This document shows positions 23,891 through 37,470 of a stretch of DNA of 64,000 bases, piece after piece (the stretch's first letter is position 1; each line of letters starts with the position of its first letter). The notes below the pieces were generated by a model. It did not search any database. It saw only the letters and a list, made by a program, of their open reading frames with translations, and was not told the origin of the DNA. Position numbers and translations under genes: made by a program. This DNA comes from Serripes groenlandicus (lineage: Eukaryota > Mollusca > Bivalvia > Cardiida > Cardiidae): contig JASEVX010000013.1 of NCBI GenBank assembly GCA_031761405.1, forward strand, positions 47,376,143-47,440,142. Reading direction: 5' to 3'.

Positions 23891-23969
23891 AATTAACGTT
23901 CAAGCCGGGTTACGAATTTACGACCCTGGAGTTGATATACCTCGTTGTTATCGACATGGTTGCTTACAG

Positions 23970-24150
23970 ATTGATTTGAGTTGCTCGGGTTTCATCTTGT
24001 TTTCAACGGTATTTCACTTATATCACTGCGTCTAGATCGCCTAACATGTGTTTTCCGCACCTTCCTCACCAGGAGTCTACACATTTTTCGTCCCAGGAAA
24101 CTGGCTACATTCACGCGTCTACTAATTAGGCCATTTATGGAAGACGCTAG
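23970..24150 (-). mobile_element. Degenerate SINE (minus strand)
   Basis: The plus-strand phrase TTTTCAACGGTATTTCAC then TTATATCACTGCG matches the tail domain of the SINE at 45819-46046. About 100 bp further, the minus strand reads TGGCCTAATTAGTAGACGCG, a weak A box. Only about 180 bp are recognisable. The 99-codon open frame that overlaps it (23981-24280) is therefore not considered a gene. Confidence 0.4.
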
Positions 24151-24299
24151 TCGCAATGACTATTGTCAATCATCGGAAAGAATGAATGGCCGAGCGGACG
24201 TTTCAAATGCTCCGATCATAAAAGACCCAGATATTAGTTCGAACTGGACGGAAGATCTGTGTTTTATTTCTATGTCTTAAATCATGGCTCTGTTTTATG

Positions 24300-26789
24300 T
24301 TATACACCCTTAACGTCCATATAGATTTCCGTACGATATCGGTATTTATAAATAGTACACATGCATACCTTTACCAGGAGTAAATCGGGTACGTCATAAG
24401 ATATCTACCGCCCTTGTAATCTCATCTTGTTATTTATTTTGCTGATTTTTAAAGGTGACTTTACACCATCTTATTCTGTTTAGCGCGACTGTATATTAAG
24501 GTATATACGAATTGAAACAACATTTGGGAACAAATAAGATCGAGATAAGCATGCATATTTGTTCAATATAATCTTGGTCTACATTGTTCGCAATTCATTG
24601 ATTAAACTGTAAATAAACTGCTTCATAAATGTGACAAAACCTTTTACGTGAAGTAGAGAATGTGAAACACAGGTTTTGTCTGGACCCGATTCGGTCTAAA
24701 ATGACGGTTAAACATTTTCGGCTGTTGACTTATTGTTTGCATAATGCATGACCTCCTATTTTTTTGTATTTTTTTAAAGCTTACAGGTAACTCTTTTCAT
24801 TAACATATGGTATTTTACATGAGAAATGCTGAGAAAATGTGACAAATACGGGCTGAAACTGGTCGATTTCTGTGTATACAAAGAAGGTATATGTTTAAGG
24901 TTGACTTACCAGGTACAAGTCGTGGTAATGTCTTCGGTGTTAAGTACTTTTATTACTCGATACAATTAACCTGATCCTGAAAATATTCATTCTGTTGATT
25001 TCCGTCTGTTCATGAACTTTAATCTGTGTGTCTTATCTCAAGATTTCATACTAATACGTGTACCTCACAATCATACACAGAGGTCAGAATTAGGTCAACA
25101 TTGTCGTGTAATACAACTTCCTTCCGAGTTTAACCAATTAACTGTGCTCCAGACTCAAAACAACGTAATTGTGTTTGTAAGAACTGCCTGTTAAAAGCTT
25201 CTTCAGTTTTCCTATGACTGACTGGCTTGCAGTGGGGATTCAGATTAGACTGGTCCGATGTATATGCTGATCTGCATCTACACTTGTATACATTACATTA
25301 AGCTTGTCGTATATTGAATCGCTTTGGATTATATTACATTAAAAACGACTAAATTAGAGTTGCACTTCAAATGTTAAAAAATGCAGTTATACATAATACA
25401 TGTTACAGGTTAAAGGGATACAATTAATACAGTACTTATTACATAAAAACAACAAACAGTCAAGAGTAGTCTCTCTTAGAAATGTAAATTGTTGACTTTC
25501 CTTAAACGTTTCACTGTGTATGTGTATGTGCGTGTAAAGGTATGTGGAAAAGGGGTAAAAGAGTTCACTCTACTCCGGTGTAGAAAGCGTAATTGTTCAC
25601 AGAGATATTTAAAGGTTCACCGTTATCATGATACCACTGCAGCTTGTTTGAAACCTAGACCCGATATACAGGAAAACTGAATCAATAATTGAGATGAGTG
25701 TAAAGGAACCTCACAGACAACCACAGAGAGTCAGACTAGAGTAAATGACAACGAATTATGTAGTGACATTAACCTTCTTCCACAAAGAAGAAATTTACAG
25801 CAGACGACTTTCGAAATCACTTTGGCAAAAATGTGAAAATTATCCTTAATTGAATGTTAAGTTATTAAATATATTTGGAAACATTGTGACAAAATGAGAC
25901 ACTGTTCACCACAAGCAATTTCTCCTTTTGCCATAATATTTAAAGAAATTCGTCTTCTACAAAAGCGCCAGAAAACTGGTATGTGGGAAAATATTTCTTG
26001 CAAGTGTGACTTCCCATGTATTTAAAGTAATTCAAAGTAACCTCCCTTGAAACTTGTTCTACTTCCTTTTAAACCGAAAGTGGATTTTGGAAAAACCAGA
26101 AAGGCGAAAAAGCTGTTTAGTCGTGCCTGAGACTTTATACAGCCACATATCTGTACAAACACACGGGTAGGTTCAAATTAATTGATTTCAAGACGCATTG
26201 TGTTGACCATCTGACAACTGAAACCGATTCTGTGTAACCTGTTCAATCAGTTCAAAGTCAGATCAGCCGTCAGATCAGTCTCGATACAGTTGGCTAAACT
26301 CAACAATGTTATCTTCTAGCGTTGGCAATGGTCTCTATCAAACGTAAAGGTGGACAATTCCATTTTAAAAAGTCAGCATTGAATGGGTTAAGATTTGTTT
26401 ACATGTCGTTTAGTTAAATATCCGCTCGATCGATTTTATCTCCTTTTTAAACAGACACGTCACAGTAATTGTGAGTCACCTAGATACATATAATGGTTGT
26501 ATTTCATGTTCTTAAATCCTTATTTGGCCCCAAAACTTGATGTCGTTGGATAACAATTAATTGCCCGCCAACACGTTCATACATCATTCAATTCACTGCA
26601 CTCGAAAATAGATAATCGGGGTACCATAGTGTTAATGGGTTTGATATATGGCGGCTCTTGGTTATATAAACGTTCACAACTGTTACATATTCATTTATTT
26701 TCTAGCCAAGTGGTTCGAATGATGTCTTCATAAGTCCTCGGTTAATATATGTTCACAATAATAAAAATACTCGTCTCAGTAAATTAGAC
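24300..26789. other. Gene-poor AT-rich intergenic stretch
   Basis: Only short open frames occur (for example 25012-25194 and 25489-25680), without recognisable domains. A short perfect stem, ACTCGTCT / AGACGAGT with a 9-nt loop and a following T-run, lies at 26769-26800. I see no other structure here. Confidence 0.5.
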
Positions 26790-27369
26790 GAGTTTTTTTA
26801 GTACCAACAGCATAGCATTTCTTTTAGGAAATACTGATGTATTTTAGGCCAATAGTCAATTTATTCAGGACTTCCTTACCAAGATCACCTGACTGAGATT
26901 TATTTGATTTTTCGAACTTTGTAAATTACTTATTTCTTTTAAGTACTCACAACATAGCGTTTAATTAAGAAATTATCAGATATTTATTTAGGACCAATGC
27001 TCAATAACCCAGGACTCCTCACCAAGGACACAGGAGCTTCTATATTTGATTGGTGAACAGAACATGAGGCTTAATGTAGTAATAACACATTTTGGAGAAA
27101 CGGTCAATTTACTCATGACTCCTTTTAAATTGAGCTAATAATGTTGGTCAATGTTGTAAAAGTGAATAGTTGATAAGTCAATAATGAGCATACATCATAA
27201 AAGAAAAGCTGAAAGCCGGGAGATGAGTTTTATACGTGTTCATAGCATCAGAATGTTTCACTGTATTGAATCTACAACATAAGACAGATATTTTGATATG
27301 CCAAACATTGACAAGTATCTTAATACTTTCGAGTTCTATGGTTCGAACTTTTTTGTGAGGCATCCAGAG
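26790..27369. repeat. Second copy of the ~157-bp 'leader' repeat
   Basis: Phrases like AGTACCAACAGCATAGCATT (26800) and AAGTACTCACAACATAGCGT (26941), each followed about 60-90 bp later by an ATTTATTCAGGACTTCC-like phrase, match the units at 3069-3790. As there, a 47-bp array follows. The 27180-27369 part has no repeat that I can recognise. Confidence 0.55.
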
Positions 27370-30320
27370 TGAAATACCAGTGGTGTTGAAAGCAGAGTAG
27401 ACTAAAATATTAGTGGTGTAACTATAGTAATGTTGAAGGCAGCTTAAGCACAAATATGAGTGGTGTAACTATAATACTGTTGAAAGCAGAGTAAATAACA
27501 TTCTGAGTGGTGTAACTATAATACTGTTGAAAGCAAGGTAAATAACATTCTGAGTGGTGATACTATAATACTGTTGAAAGCAAGGTAAATAACATTCTGA
27601 GTGGTGGAACTATAATACTGTTGAAAGAAAGGTAAATAACATTCTGAGTGGTGGAACTATAATACTGTTGAAAGCAGAGTAAATAACATTCTGAGTGGTG
27701 GAACTATAATACTGTTGAAAGCAAGGTAAATAACATTCTGAGTGGTGGAACTATAATACTGTTGAAAGCAAGGTAAATAACATTCTGAGTGGTATAAGTA
27801 TAATACTGTTGAAAGCAAGGTAAATAACATTCTGAGTGGTGGAACTATAATACTGTTGAAAGGAAAGTAAATAACATTCTGAGTGGTATAAGTATAATAT
27901 TGTTGAAAGCAAGGTAAATAACATTCTGAGTGGTGTAACTATAATACTGTTGAAAGTAAGGTAAATAACATTCTGAGTGGTATAAGTATACTACTGGTGA
28001 AAGCAAGGAAAATAACATTATGAGTGGTATAAGTATAATACTGTTGAAAGCAGAGTAAATAACATTCTGAGTGGTGTAACTATAATACTGTTGAAAGCAA
28101 GGTAAATAACATTCTGAGTGGTGTAACTATAATACTGTTAAAAGCAAGGTAAATAACATTCTGAGTGGTATAAGTATAATACTGTTGAAAGCAAGGTAAA
28201 TAACATTCTGAGTGGTATAAGTATAATACTGTTGAAAGCAAGGTAAATAACATTCTGAGTGGTATAAGTATAATACTGTTGAAAGCAAGGTAAATAACAT
28301 TCTGAGTGGTATAAGTATACTACTGTTGAAAGCAAGGTAAATAACATTCTGAGTGGTGGAACTATAATACTGTTGAAAGCAAGGTAAATAACATTCTGAG
28401 TGGTATAAGTATAATACTGTTGAAAGCAAGGTAAATAACATTCTGAGTGGTATAAGTATATTACTGTTGAAAGCAAGGTAAATAACATTCTGAGTGGTGT
28501 AACTATAATACTGTTGAAAGCAAGGTAAATAACATTCTGAGTGGTGGAACTATAATACTGTTGAAAGCAAAGTAAATAACATTCTGAGTGGTATAAGTAT
28601 ATTACTGTTGAAAGCAAGGTAAATAACATTCTGAGTGGTGGAACTATAATACTGTTGAAAGCAGAGTAAATAACATTCTGAGTGGTGGAACTATAATACT
28701 GTTGAAAGCAAGGTAAATAACATTCTGAGTGGTGGAACTATAATACTGTTGAAAGCAAGGTAAATAACATTCTGAGTGGTATAAGTATAATACTGTTGAA
28801 AGCAAGGTAAATAACATTCTGAGTGGTGGAACTATAATACTGTTGAAAGCAAGGTAAATAACATTCTGAGTGTTATAAGTATAATACTGTTGAAAGCAAG
28901 GTAAATAACATTCTGAGTGGTGTAACTATAATACTGTTGAAAGTAAGGTAAATAACATTCTGAGTGGTATAAGTATACTACTGGTGAAAGCAAGGAAAAT
29001 AACATTCTGAGTGGTATAAGTATAATACTGTTGAAAGCAGAGTAAATAACATTCTGAGTGGTGTAACTATAATACTGTTGAAAGCAAGGTAAATTACATT
29101 CTGAGTGGTGTAACTATAATACTGTTGAAAGCAAGGTAAATAACATTCTGAGTGGTATAAGTATAATACTGTTGAAAGCAAGGTAAATAACATTCTGAGT
29201 GGTATAAGTATAATACTGTTGAAAGCAAGGTAAATAACATTCTGAGTGGTATAAGTATAATACTGTTGAAAGCAAGGTAAATAACATTATCAGTGGTATA
29301 AGTATAATACTGTTGAAAGCAAGGTAAATAACATTCTGAGTGGTGGAACTATAATACTGTTGAAAGCAAGGTAAATAACATTCTGAGTGGTATAAGTATA
29401 ATACTGTTGAAAGCAAGGTAAATAACATTCTGAGTGGTATAACTATAATACTGTTGAAAGCAAGGTAAATAAAATTCTGAGTGGTGGAACTATAATACTG
29501 TTGAAAGCAAGGTAAATAACATTTTGAGTGGTGGAACTATAATACTGTTGAAAGCAGAGTAAATAACATTCTGAGTGGTGGAACTATAATACTGTTGAAA
29601 GCAAGGTAAATAACATTCTGAGTGGTGGAACTATAATACTGTTGAAAGCAAGGTAAATAACATTCTGAGTGGTGGAACTATAATACTGTTGAAAGCAAGG
29701 TAAATAACATTCTGAGTGGTATAAGTATAATACTGTTGAAAGCAGAGTAAATAACATTCTGAGTGGTGTAACTATAATACTGTTGAAAGCAAGGTAAATA
29801 ACATTCTGAGTGGTATAAGTATAATACTGTTGAAAGCAAGGTAAATAACATTCTGAGTGGTATAAGTATAATACTGTTGAAAGCAAGGTATATAACATTC
29901 TGAGTGGTATAAGTATAATACTGTTGAAAGCAGTGTAAATAACATTCTGAGTGGTATAAGTATAATACTGTTGAAAGCAAGGTAAATAACATTCTGAGTG
30001 GTGGAACTATAATACTGTTGAAAGCAAGGAAAATAACATTCTGAGTGGTGGAACTATAATACTGTTGAAAGCAAGGTAAATAACATTCTGAGTGGTGGAA
30101 CTATAATACTGTTGAAAGCAAGGTAAATAACATTCTGAGTGGTATAAGTATAATACTGTTGAAAGCAAGGTAAATAACATTCTGAGTGGTGGAACTATAA
30201 TACTGTTGAAAGCAAGGTAAATAACATTCTGAGTGGTATAAGTATACTACTGGTGAAAGTAGAGTAAATAACATTCTGATTGGTATAAGTATAATACTGT
30301 TGAAAGCAGAGTATACACCA
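27370..30320 (+). repeat. Highly homogeneous 47-bp minisatellite array, block E
   Basis: About 62 tandem copies of a 47-bp unit (GTGGTATAAGTATAATACTG, then TTGAAAGCAAGGTAAATAAC, then ATTCTGA). Three main variants differ at the start (GGTATAAGT, GGTGGAACT, GGTGTAACT). The register is kept exactly: a rare variant, CTACTGGTGA, occurs at 27991, 28978 and 30247, spaced 987 (21 x 47) and 1269 (27 x 47) bp. Long minus-strand frames here arise because three units (141 bp) are in phase. They are not genes. Confidence 0.95.
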
Positions 30321-30669
30321 TTTTGAAAGGTGTTACTTTAATAGGTTTGAAACAGAGTAAAACTTTTTAAAGTAAACATCATTCAGAGTGGTGTAACTAT
30401 AACACTGTTCAAAGTAAACATCACTCTAAGTGGTGTAACTATCATAATATTGAACTCATCGTAAGCACCATTCGTCAAGTATAATTGAAATAGTGTGAAA
30501 AATGGAGTAAAACACAGCTCGTCTTGAGATAAATATCAAACTGTTGAAGTAGAGTATACACCGTTCTGAGTAATGTTACTATATTAATGTTTAGAGTAGA
30601 GAAAAAAATCAATTTAAAAGATGTATCTGTTGTACTGTTGAAGAAGAGTATTAACCTTTGTAAGTGATA
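30320..30669 (+). repeat. Diverged 47-bp units
   Basis: Decayed copies of the family follow the homogeneous block, still recognisable by TGTTGAA and CATTCTGAGT words. Confidence 0.65.
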
Positions 30670-31076
30670 TAAATATAATAAATACCATTCTGAGTAATGT
30701 AGGGTATAAACTTTTATAAGTGATGTTAATATAATAAATACCATTCTGAGTAATGTAGGGTATAAACTTTTATAAGTGATGTTAATATAGTAAATACCAT
30801 TCTGAGTAATGTAGGGTATAAACTTTTATAAGTGATGTTAATATAATAAATACCATTCTGAGTAATGTAGGGTATAAACTTTTATAAGTGATGTTAATAT
30901 AATAAATACCATTCTGAGTAATGTAGGGTATAAACTTTTATAAGTGATGTTAATATAATAAATACCATTCTGAGTAATGTAGGGTATAAACTTTTATAAG
31001 TGATGTTAATATAATAAATACCATTCTGAGTAATGTAGGGTATAAACTTTTATAAGTGATGTTAATATAATAAAGT
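30670..31076 (+). repeat. 56-bp near-identical tandem array derived from the 47-bp family
   Basis: Seven copies of a 56-bp unit, marked by GGGTATAAAC every 56 bp from 30701 to 31037. Each contains ATACCATTCTGAGTAATGTA (from the 47-bp family) and AACTTTTATAAGTGATGTTA. Copies are almost identical (one G/A difference near 30790), pointing to very recent amplification. Confidence 0.9.
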
Positions 31077-31570
31077 CCATTATTATTACTATAACTATAA
31101 TAATATTTAAAGCAGAGTAAATCTCATTCTAAAAGTTATAACTGTACTGTGTGTAGAACTGTTGAAGAACAGTATATACCTTTTTAAGTGGTGTAAATAT
31201 AATTAACATCATTTTGATTTTAAGTAGATTTTAGACTTTTCTAAGTGGTGTACATATTATAAACACTATTCTGAGTAATGTATCTATAATACTGTTGAAT
31301 GAAGAATAAACAAGATTATGAGCTGTGTACCTTTAATACTGTTGCGTGGTGTAACTATGAAACGGTTGAAAGTAGAGTATAAATCATCCTAAGTGGTGTA
31401 TCTATAATACTGTTACGCAGAGTAAAGACTATTATGCGTGATGTAACTATAGAACTATTAAAAGTAGAGTAAAAACCATTCTGAGTGATGTAACTATAAT
31501 ATTGTTGAAACAGAGAAAAGACCATTATGCGTGATATAACTACAATACTGTTGAAAGCAGAGTAAACATC
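31077..31570 (+). repeat. Diverged 47-bp units
   Basis: Degenerate family members, with the TGTTGAA and TGTAACTATA words still periodic. Confidence 0.65.
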
Positions 31571-31770
31571 ATTTTATATCATAAATGACGTCGCCGGAGT
31601 GTAATAAAGCCATTGAATAAATTGCGTATTCAACTAGTGTAATAACAATGCTACGTAACGTGATGTCCTAACGTAATGTTTAGCGTTGTAAATACGCGCA
31701 CGTTATAGCGACGTCTATATGGATATAGCGCTGTAAATTATTAAATAAGTATTTATGAAATAAAAAGAAC
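31571..31770. other. CpG-rich insert next to the foldback element
   Basis: Non-minisatellite sequence unusually rich in ACGT/CG words for this window (for example ACGTAACGTGATG and TACGCGCACGTTATAGCGAC). It is probably part of the same insertion as the palindrome that follows. Confidence 0.4.
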
Positions 31771-31906
31771 ATTACATTCGTGGTCATTCAATACGAAATT
31801 TATTAAAGTCGTTTTCTAAAAGTGATAAAAACTCGCCAAGGCTCGTTCTTATCAATTTCAGAAAACTCGTTTAATAAATTCCGTATTGAATGACCACTCA
31901 TGTAAT
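31771..31906. mobile_element. Foldback MITE-like palindrome
   Basis: The two halves are imperfect inverted copies. The left reads ATTACATTCGTGGTCATTCA then ATACGAAATTTATTAAA. The right-half complement reads ATTACATGAGTGGTCATTCA then ATACGGAATTTATTAAA. Arms are about 65 bp and meet at CTCGCCAAGGCTCG. Non-coding, inserted between 47-bp arrays. Confidence 0.75.
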
Positions 31907-31929
31907 ATCCTCTATATGGTTGACGTAAC

Positions 31930-34900
31930 TGTTCAGACCAGTATGGGTTATGTAACTATAATACTGTTGACAGCAGAATAAAGACCATTATAGGTTATGT
32001 AACTATAAAACTGGTGGAAGAAGAGTAAACACCATTATGGGTTATGTAACTATGATAGTGTTGAAAGCAGAGTAAACATCATTATTGGTGATGCAGAGTA
32101 AACACCATAATGGGTACAGTATTGGTTATGCACCTCTATACTGTAGAAGCAGAGTAAACAAAATTATGCGTAATATAACTTTAGTACTGTTGAAAGTAGA
32201 GTAAACACCAATTATGCGTGATATAACTATAGTACTGTTGAAAGCAGAGTAAAACTTTTGAACTATGATACTGTTGATGCAGAGGAAACACCTTAATGGG
32301 CAATGTAACTGTACTATTGTTAATGCAGAGTAAACATCATTATTGGTGATGTTACTATACTACTGTTGATGCAGAGAAAACACCATAATGGGTGATGTAA
32401 CTATAATTATGTTGAAGCAGAATAATCACCATTATGGGTGATGTTACTATGATACAGTTGATGCAGAGTAAACAACATAATGGGTGATGCAACTGTAATA
32501 CTGTTTAAGCAGAGTAAATACCATTATGGGTGATGTAACTATAATTATATTGAAGCAGAATAAACAAGAGTATGGGTTAGGTATAGAGTTAACACCATTA
32601 TGAGTATTATAACTATAGTACTGTTGAAAGCAGAGTAAACACCATTATTGGTGATGTAACTATAATGCTTTGGAAGCGGAGTAAACACAATTATGGCTGA
32701 CGTAACTATAATACTGTTGAAGCAGAGTAAACATCATAATGTGTGATGTAATTGTAATAATGTTGAAAACAGAGTTAACACCATAATGTGTGATGTAACT
32801 GTTATGTTGTTTAAAGCAGGGTTAACACCACTAAGGGTGATGTTACTATACAACTGTTAAAAGCAGAGTGAAAACCATTCTGATTGATGTTACTATCAAA
32901 CTGTTGAAGCAGAGTAAACACCATTATGTGTGGCGTAACTGTGCTACTGTTGAAGCAGGGTTTAGACCAGTATGGGTTTTTTAACTGTTATATTGTTGAA
33001 AACAGAATAAACACCATTATGGGTGACGTAACTATAATACTTTTGATGCAAAGTAAACACCATAATTGGTGATGTAACTGTAATACTGTTTAAACATAGT
33101 AAACACCATAATGGGTGATGTAACTATAATTATGTTGAAGCAGAATAAACAACAGTATGGGTTATGTAACTATGATACTGTTGAAAGCAGAGTAAACACC
33201 ATAATGTGTGATGTAACTGTAATATTGTTGAATGCAGGGTTCTATACTCCTGTTGAAAGCATAGTAAACACCATTCTGATTGATGTAACTATAAAACTGT
33301 TGAAGCAGAGTAAACACCATTCTGATTGATGTAACTATAAAACTGTTGAAGCAGAGTAAACACCATTATGGGTCGCGTAACTATACTACGGTTATTTAAC
33401 TTTAATATTGTTGAAAGCAGAATAAACACTATTATGGGTGACGTAACTATTATATTGATGATGCAGAGTAAACACCATAATGGGTGATGTAACTATAAGT
33501 ATGTGGAAGCAGAACAAACAACAGTATGGGTTATGTACCTATAATACTGTAGAATCAGAGTAAACACCAGTATGCGTGATGTAACTGTAGTACTGTTTAA
33601 GTAGAGTAAATACCAATATGGGTGATGTAACTATTAGTATGTGGAAGCAGAATAAACAACAGTATGGGTTATGTACCTATACTACTGTAGAAGCTGAGTA
33701 AACACCATTATGCGTGATATAACTATTGTACTGTTGAAAGCAGAGTAAACACTATTATGCGTGATATAACTATAGTACTATTGAAAGCAGAGTAAACACC
33801 ATTATGCGTGATATAACTATAGTACTGTTGAAAGCAGAGTAAACACTATTATGCGTGATATAACTATAGTACTGTTGAAAGCAGAGTAAACATCATTATA
33901 GGTGATAAAACTATACTACTGGTGATGCAGAGGAAACACCATAATAAGTGATGTAACTGTAATATTGTTGATGCAGAGTAAACACCATTATGGGTGACGT
34001 AACTATACTACTGTTGAAGCAGAGTTAAGACCAGTATGGGTTATGTAGCTGTAATCTTGTTAAAAGCATTTATATATATATAATAAACACCATTATTTGT
34101 GACGTAAATATACTACTGTTGAAGCAGAGTTAACACCACTAAGGGTGATATTACTATAATACTATTGAAAGCAGAGAAAGACCATTTGGGGTTTTGTAAC
34201 TATAATACTACTGAAAGTAGAGTAAAGACCATTCTGTGTGATGTCACTGTAATACTGTTGAATGCAGAGTTAACACTATTATGTGTGATGTAACTGTAAA
34301 ATTGTTGAATGCAGAGTTAACACCATTATGTGTGATGTAACTATATACTTGTCAAGCATAGTTAAGACTGTTATAGGTGTTGTAACTATAATACTGTTGA
34401 AAGCAAAATAAACACCATTATACGTAGTGCTAAGATCAGTATTGGTTATGTAACTATAATACTGTAGGCAGCAGAGTATCACTGTTATGATTGTTTTTAC
34501 TATACTACGGTTGAAAGCTGAGTTTAGACCATTATTGGTTATGTAACTGTATCACTGTTGAAAGCAGAACATTCATTTGTATTTGTTATGTAACTATAAA
34601 ACTGTTCAAAGCAGAATATTCACCATTCGGATATAACTATAACATTTTGAAAGCATGCAGTGTTAATACCATTTTTGATTATGTTACTATAATGCTGTTG
34701 AAAGACCATTATGGGAGATGTAAGTATAATACTCTTGTATCTTGAATAAAGACCATTATTGGTTATAATACTGTTGAAGCAGAGTATAAACCGTATTTGG
34801 TGGTGTTACTTTAATACTGTTGAAAGCAGAGAATCAACCACTATGGAAGATATAACTATAATAGTGTTGAACTTAGAGTAAATACCGTTGTGCTATGATA

Positions 34901-37470
34901 ATACTTTTGAAAGCAGAGTAAACACCAGTATGTGTGATGTAACTATACTACTGGTGAAGCATAGTTAAGACCGTTATAGGTGTTGTAACTATAATACTGT
35001 TGAAGGCAAAATAAACACCATTATACGTAGAGCTAAGATCATTATTGGTTATGTAACTATAATACTGTAGGCAGCGCAGTATCACCGTTATGATTGATTT
35101 CACTATAATACTGTTGAAGGCAAAATAAACACCATTATACGTAGAGCTAAGACCATATTTGGTTATGTACCTATACTACTGTAGGCAGCAGAGTTCTCAC
35201 CATTCTGATTGATTTTACTATAATACTGTTGAAAGCTGAGTTTAGACCATCATTGGTTATGTAACTTTATCACTGTTGAAAGCAGAATATTCATTTGTAT
35301 GGGTTATGTAACTATAATACTGTTTAAAGCAGAATATTCACCATTCGGATTAATGCTACTATAAAACTGTTGAAAGGAGATGTTAAGACCATTATTGGCT
35401 ATGTAACTATACTACTGTTGGAAGCAGTTTTCACCATTATAGGTTATGTTACTATAAAATATTGAAAGCAATGTTAATACCATTTTTGATTATGTTACTA
35501 TAATACTATTGAAAGTAGAGTAAAGACTATTATGGGAGATGTAACTATAATAGTCTTGTATCTTGAATAAAGACCATTATTGGTTATAATACTGTTGAAG
35601 CAGAGTAAACACCATTCTGTGTAATGTAACTATAATACTGTTGAAACCAACACCATTATGGGATATGTAACTGTAAAATTGTTGAATGCAGAGTTAACAC
35701 CATTATGTGTGATGTAACTATAATACTTATGAAGCATAGTTAAGACCGCTATAGGGGTTGTAACTGTAATACTGTTGAAAGCAGAATAAACACCATTATA
35801 CGTAGAGCTAAGACCATATTTGGTTATGTACCTATAATACTGTAGGCAGCAGAGTTCTCACCATTCTGATTGATTTTACTATAATACTGTTGAAAGCTGA
35901 GTTTAGACCATCATTGGTTATGTAACTTTATCACTGTTGAAAGCAGAATATTCATTTGTATGGGTTATGTAACTATAATACTGTTTAAAGCAGAATATTC
36001 ACCATTCGGATTAATGCTACTATAAAACTGTTGAAAGGAGATGTTAAGACCATTATTGGCTATGTAACTATACTACTGTTGAAAGCAGTTTTCACCATTA
36101 TAGGTTATGTTTCTATAAAATATTTAAAGCAATGTTAATACCATTTTTGATTATGTTACTATAATACTGTTGAAAGTAGAGTAAAGACTATTATGGGAGA
36201 TGTAACTATACTACTCTTGTATCTTGAATAAAGACCAGTATTGGTTATAATACTGTTGAAGCAGAGTTAACACCATTCTGTGTAATGTAACTATAATACT
36301 GTTGAAACCAACACCATTATGGGAGATGTAACTGTAAAATTGTTGAATGCAGAGTAAACACCATTATGTGTGATGTAACTATAATACTTATGAAGCATAG
36401 TTAAGACCGCTATAGGGGTTGTAACTGTAATACTGTTGAAAGCAGAATAAACACCATTATACGTAGAGCTAAGACCATATTTGGTTATGTACCTATAATA
36501 CTGTAGACAGCAGAGATTTCACCATTCTGATTGATTTTATATAATACTGTTGAAAGCTGAATTTAGACCATTATTGGTTATGTAACTTTTTCACTGTTGA
36601 CTATAATACGGTTGGAAGTAGAGTTACCATCATTATTGATTATGTAACTATAATACTGTTGAAAGCAGATAATTCACCATTCGGATTAATGTAACTATAA
36701 AACTGTTGAAAGCAGAGTTAAGACCATTTTTGGTTATGTAACTATAATACTGTTGAAAGCAAATGATTTACCACTATTAGTTATGTAACTATAATACTGT
36801 TGAAAGCAAATGCTATACCCATATGAATTATGTAACTATACAACTGTTGAAAGCAGACTTACCACCATTATTGATTATGTAACTATAATACTGTTGAAAG
36901 CAGAGTATTCACCATTCAGATTAATGTAACTATAAAACTGTTGAGGGCAGAATTAAGACCTTTCTTTGTTATGTAACTATAAAACTGTTGAAAGCAGAGT
37001 AAAGACCATTAATGGTTATGTAACTATAATACTGTTGAAAACATTGTTAAGACCATTATTGGTTATGTAACTATAATACTGTTGAAAGCAATTGATTTAC
37101 CATTATGGGTTATGTAACTAAACAATTGTTGAAAGCAGAGTTAGCACCATTATTGGTTATGTAACTATTATACTGTTGAAAGCAGAGTATTCACCATTCT
37201 ATGTAATGTAACTGTAATACTGTTGAAAGCTGTTATGTGATAAATAACTATTATACCCGTTGAAGCAGAGTAAATACCGTTATGGGTGAAGTAACGATAC
37301 TACTGTTGACAGCAGAGTAAACACCATTTTGGTTGATGTAACAATATAACTGTTCAAAGCAGAGTAAACACAATTCTGAGTGATGTAACTGTAATATTGT
37401 TGAAAGCAGAGTTAACACCATTATTGGTGATGTAACTTTAATACTGTTGAAAGAAATATAACACCATTCT
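31930..37470 (+). repeat. 47-bp minisatellite array, block F ('attatgggtgatgtaac' subfamily)
   Basis: A diverged subfamily in which the CATTCTGAGTGGTGTAAC part reads CATTATGGGTGATGTAAC, or later CATTATTGGTTATGTAAC. Units vary from about 44 to 50 bp. A longer period is clear: GTAGAGCTAAGACC, followed by the same ordered variants, occurs at 35141, 35802 and 36463, spaced 661 bp. Related but less regular copies start at 34424 and 35027. Confidence 0.85.

Noticed and set aside
24186..24260. tRNA-Ser/Leu-like gene (TGGCCGAGCGG ... AGTTCGAACT)
   Set aside because: The boxes are suggestive, but stems do not pair well and spacing is loose. At best it is a decayed SINE head.
26769..26800. Rho-independent terminator
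   Set aside because: The stem plus T-run looks like one, but the DNA is eukaryotic and no gene ends there.
27178..29992. Overlapping minus-strand frames of 71-163 codons
   Set aside because: These are satellite readings (three 47-bp units are in phase), with no start, splice or codon evidence.
3880..37470. CRISPR array
   Set aside because: Repeats are contiguous with no unique spacers, and the context is clearly eukaryotic.
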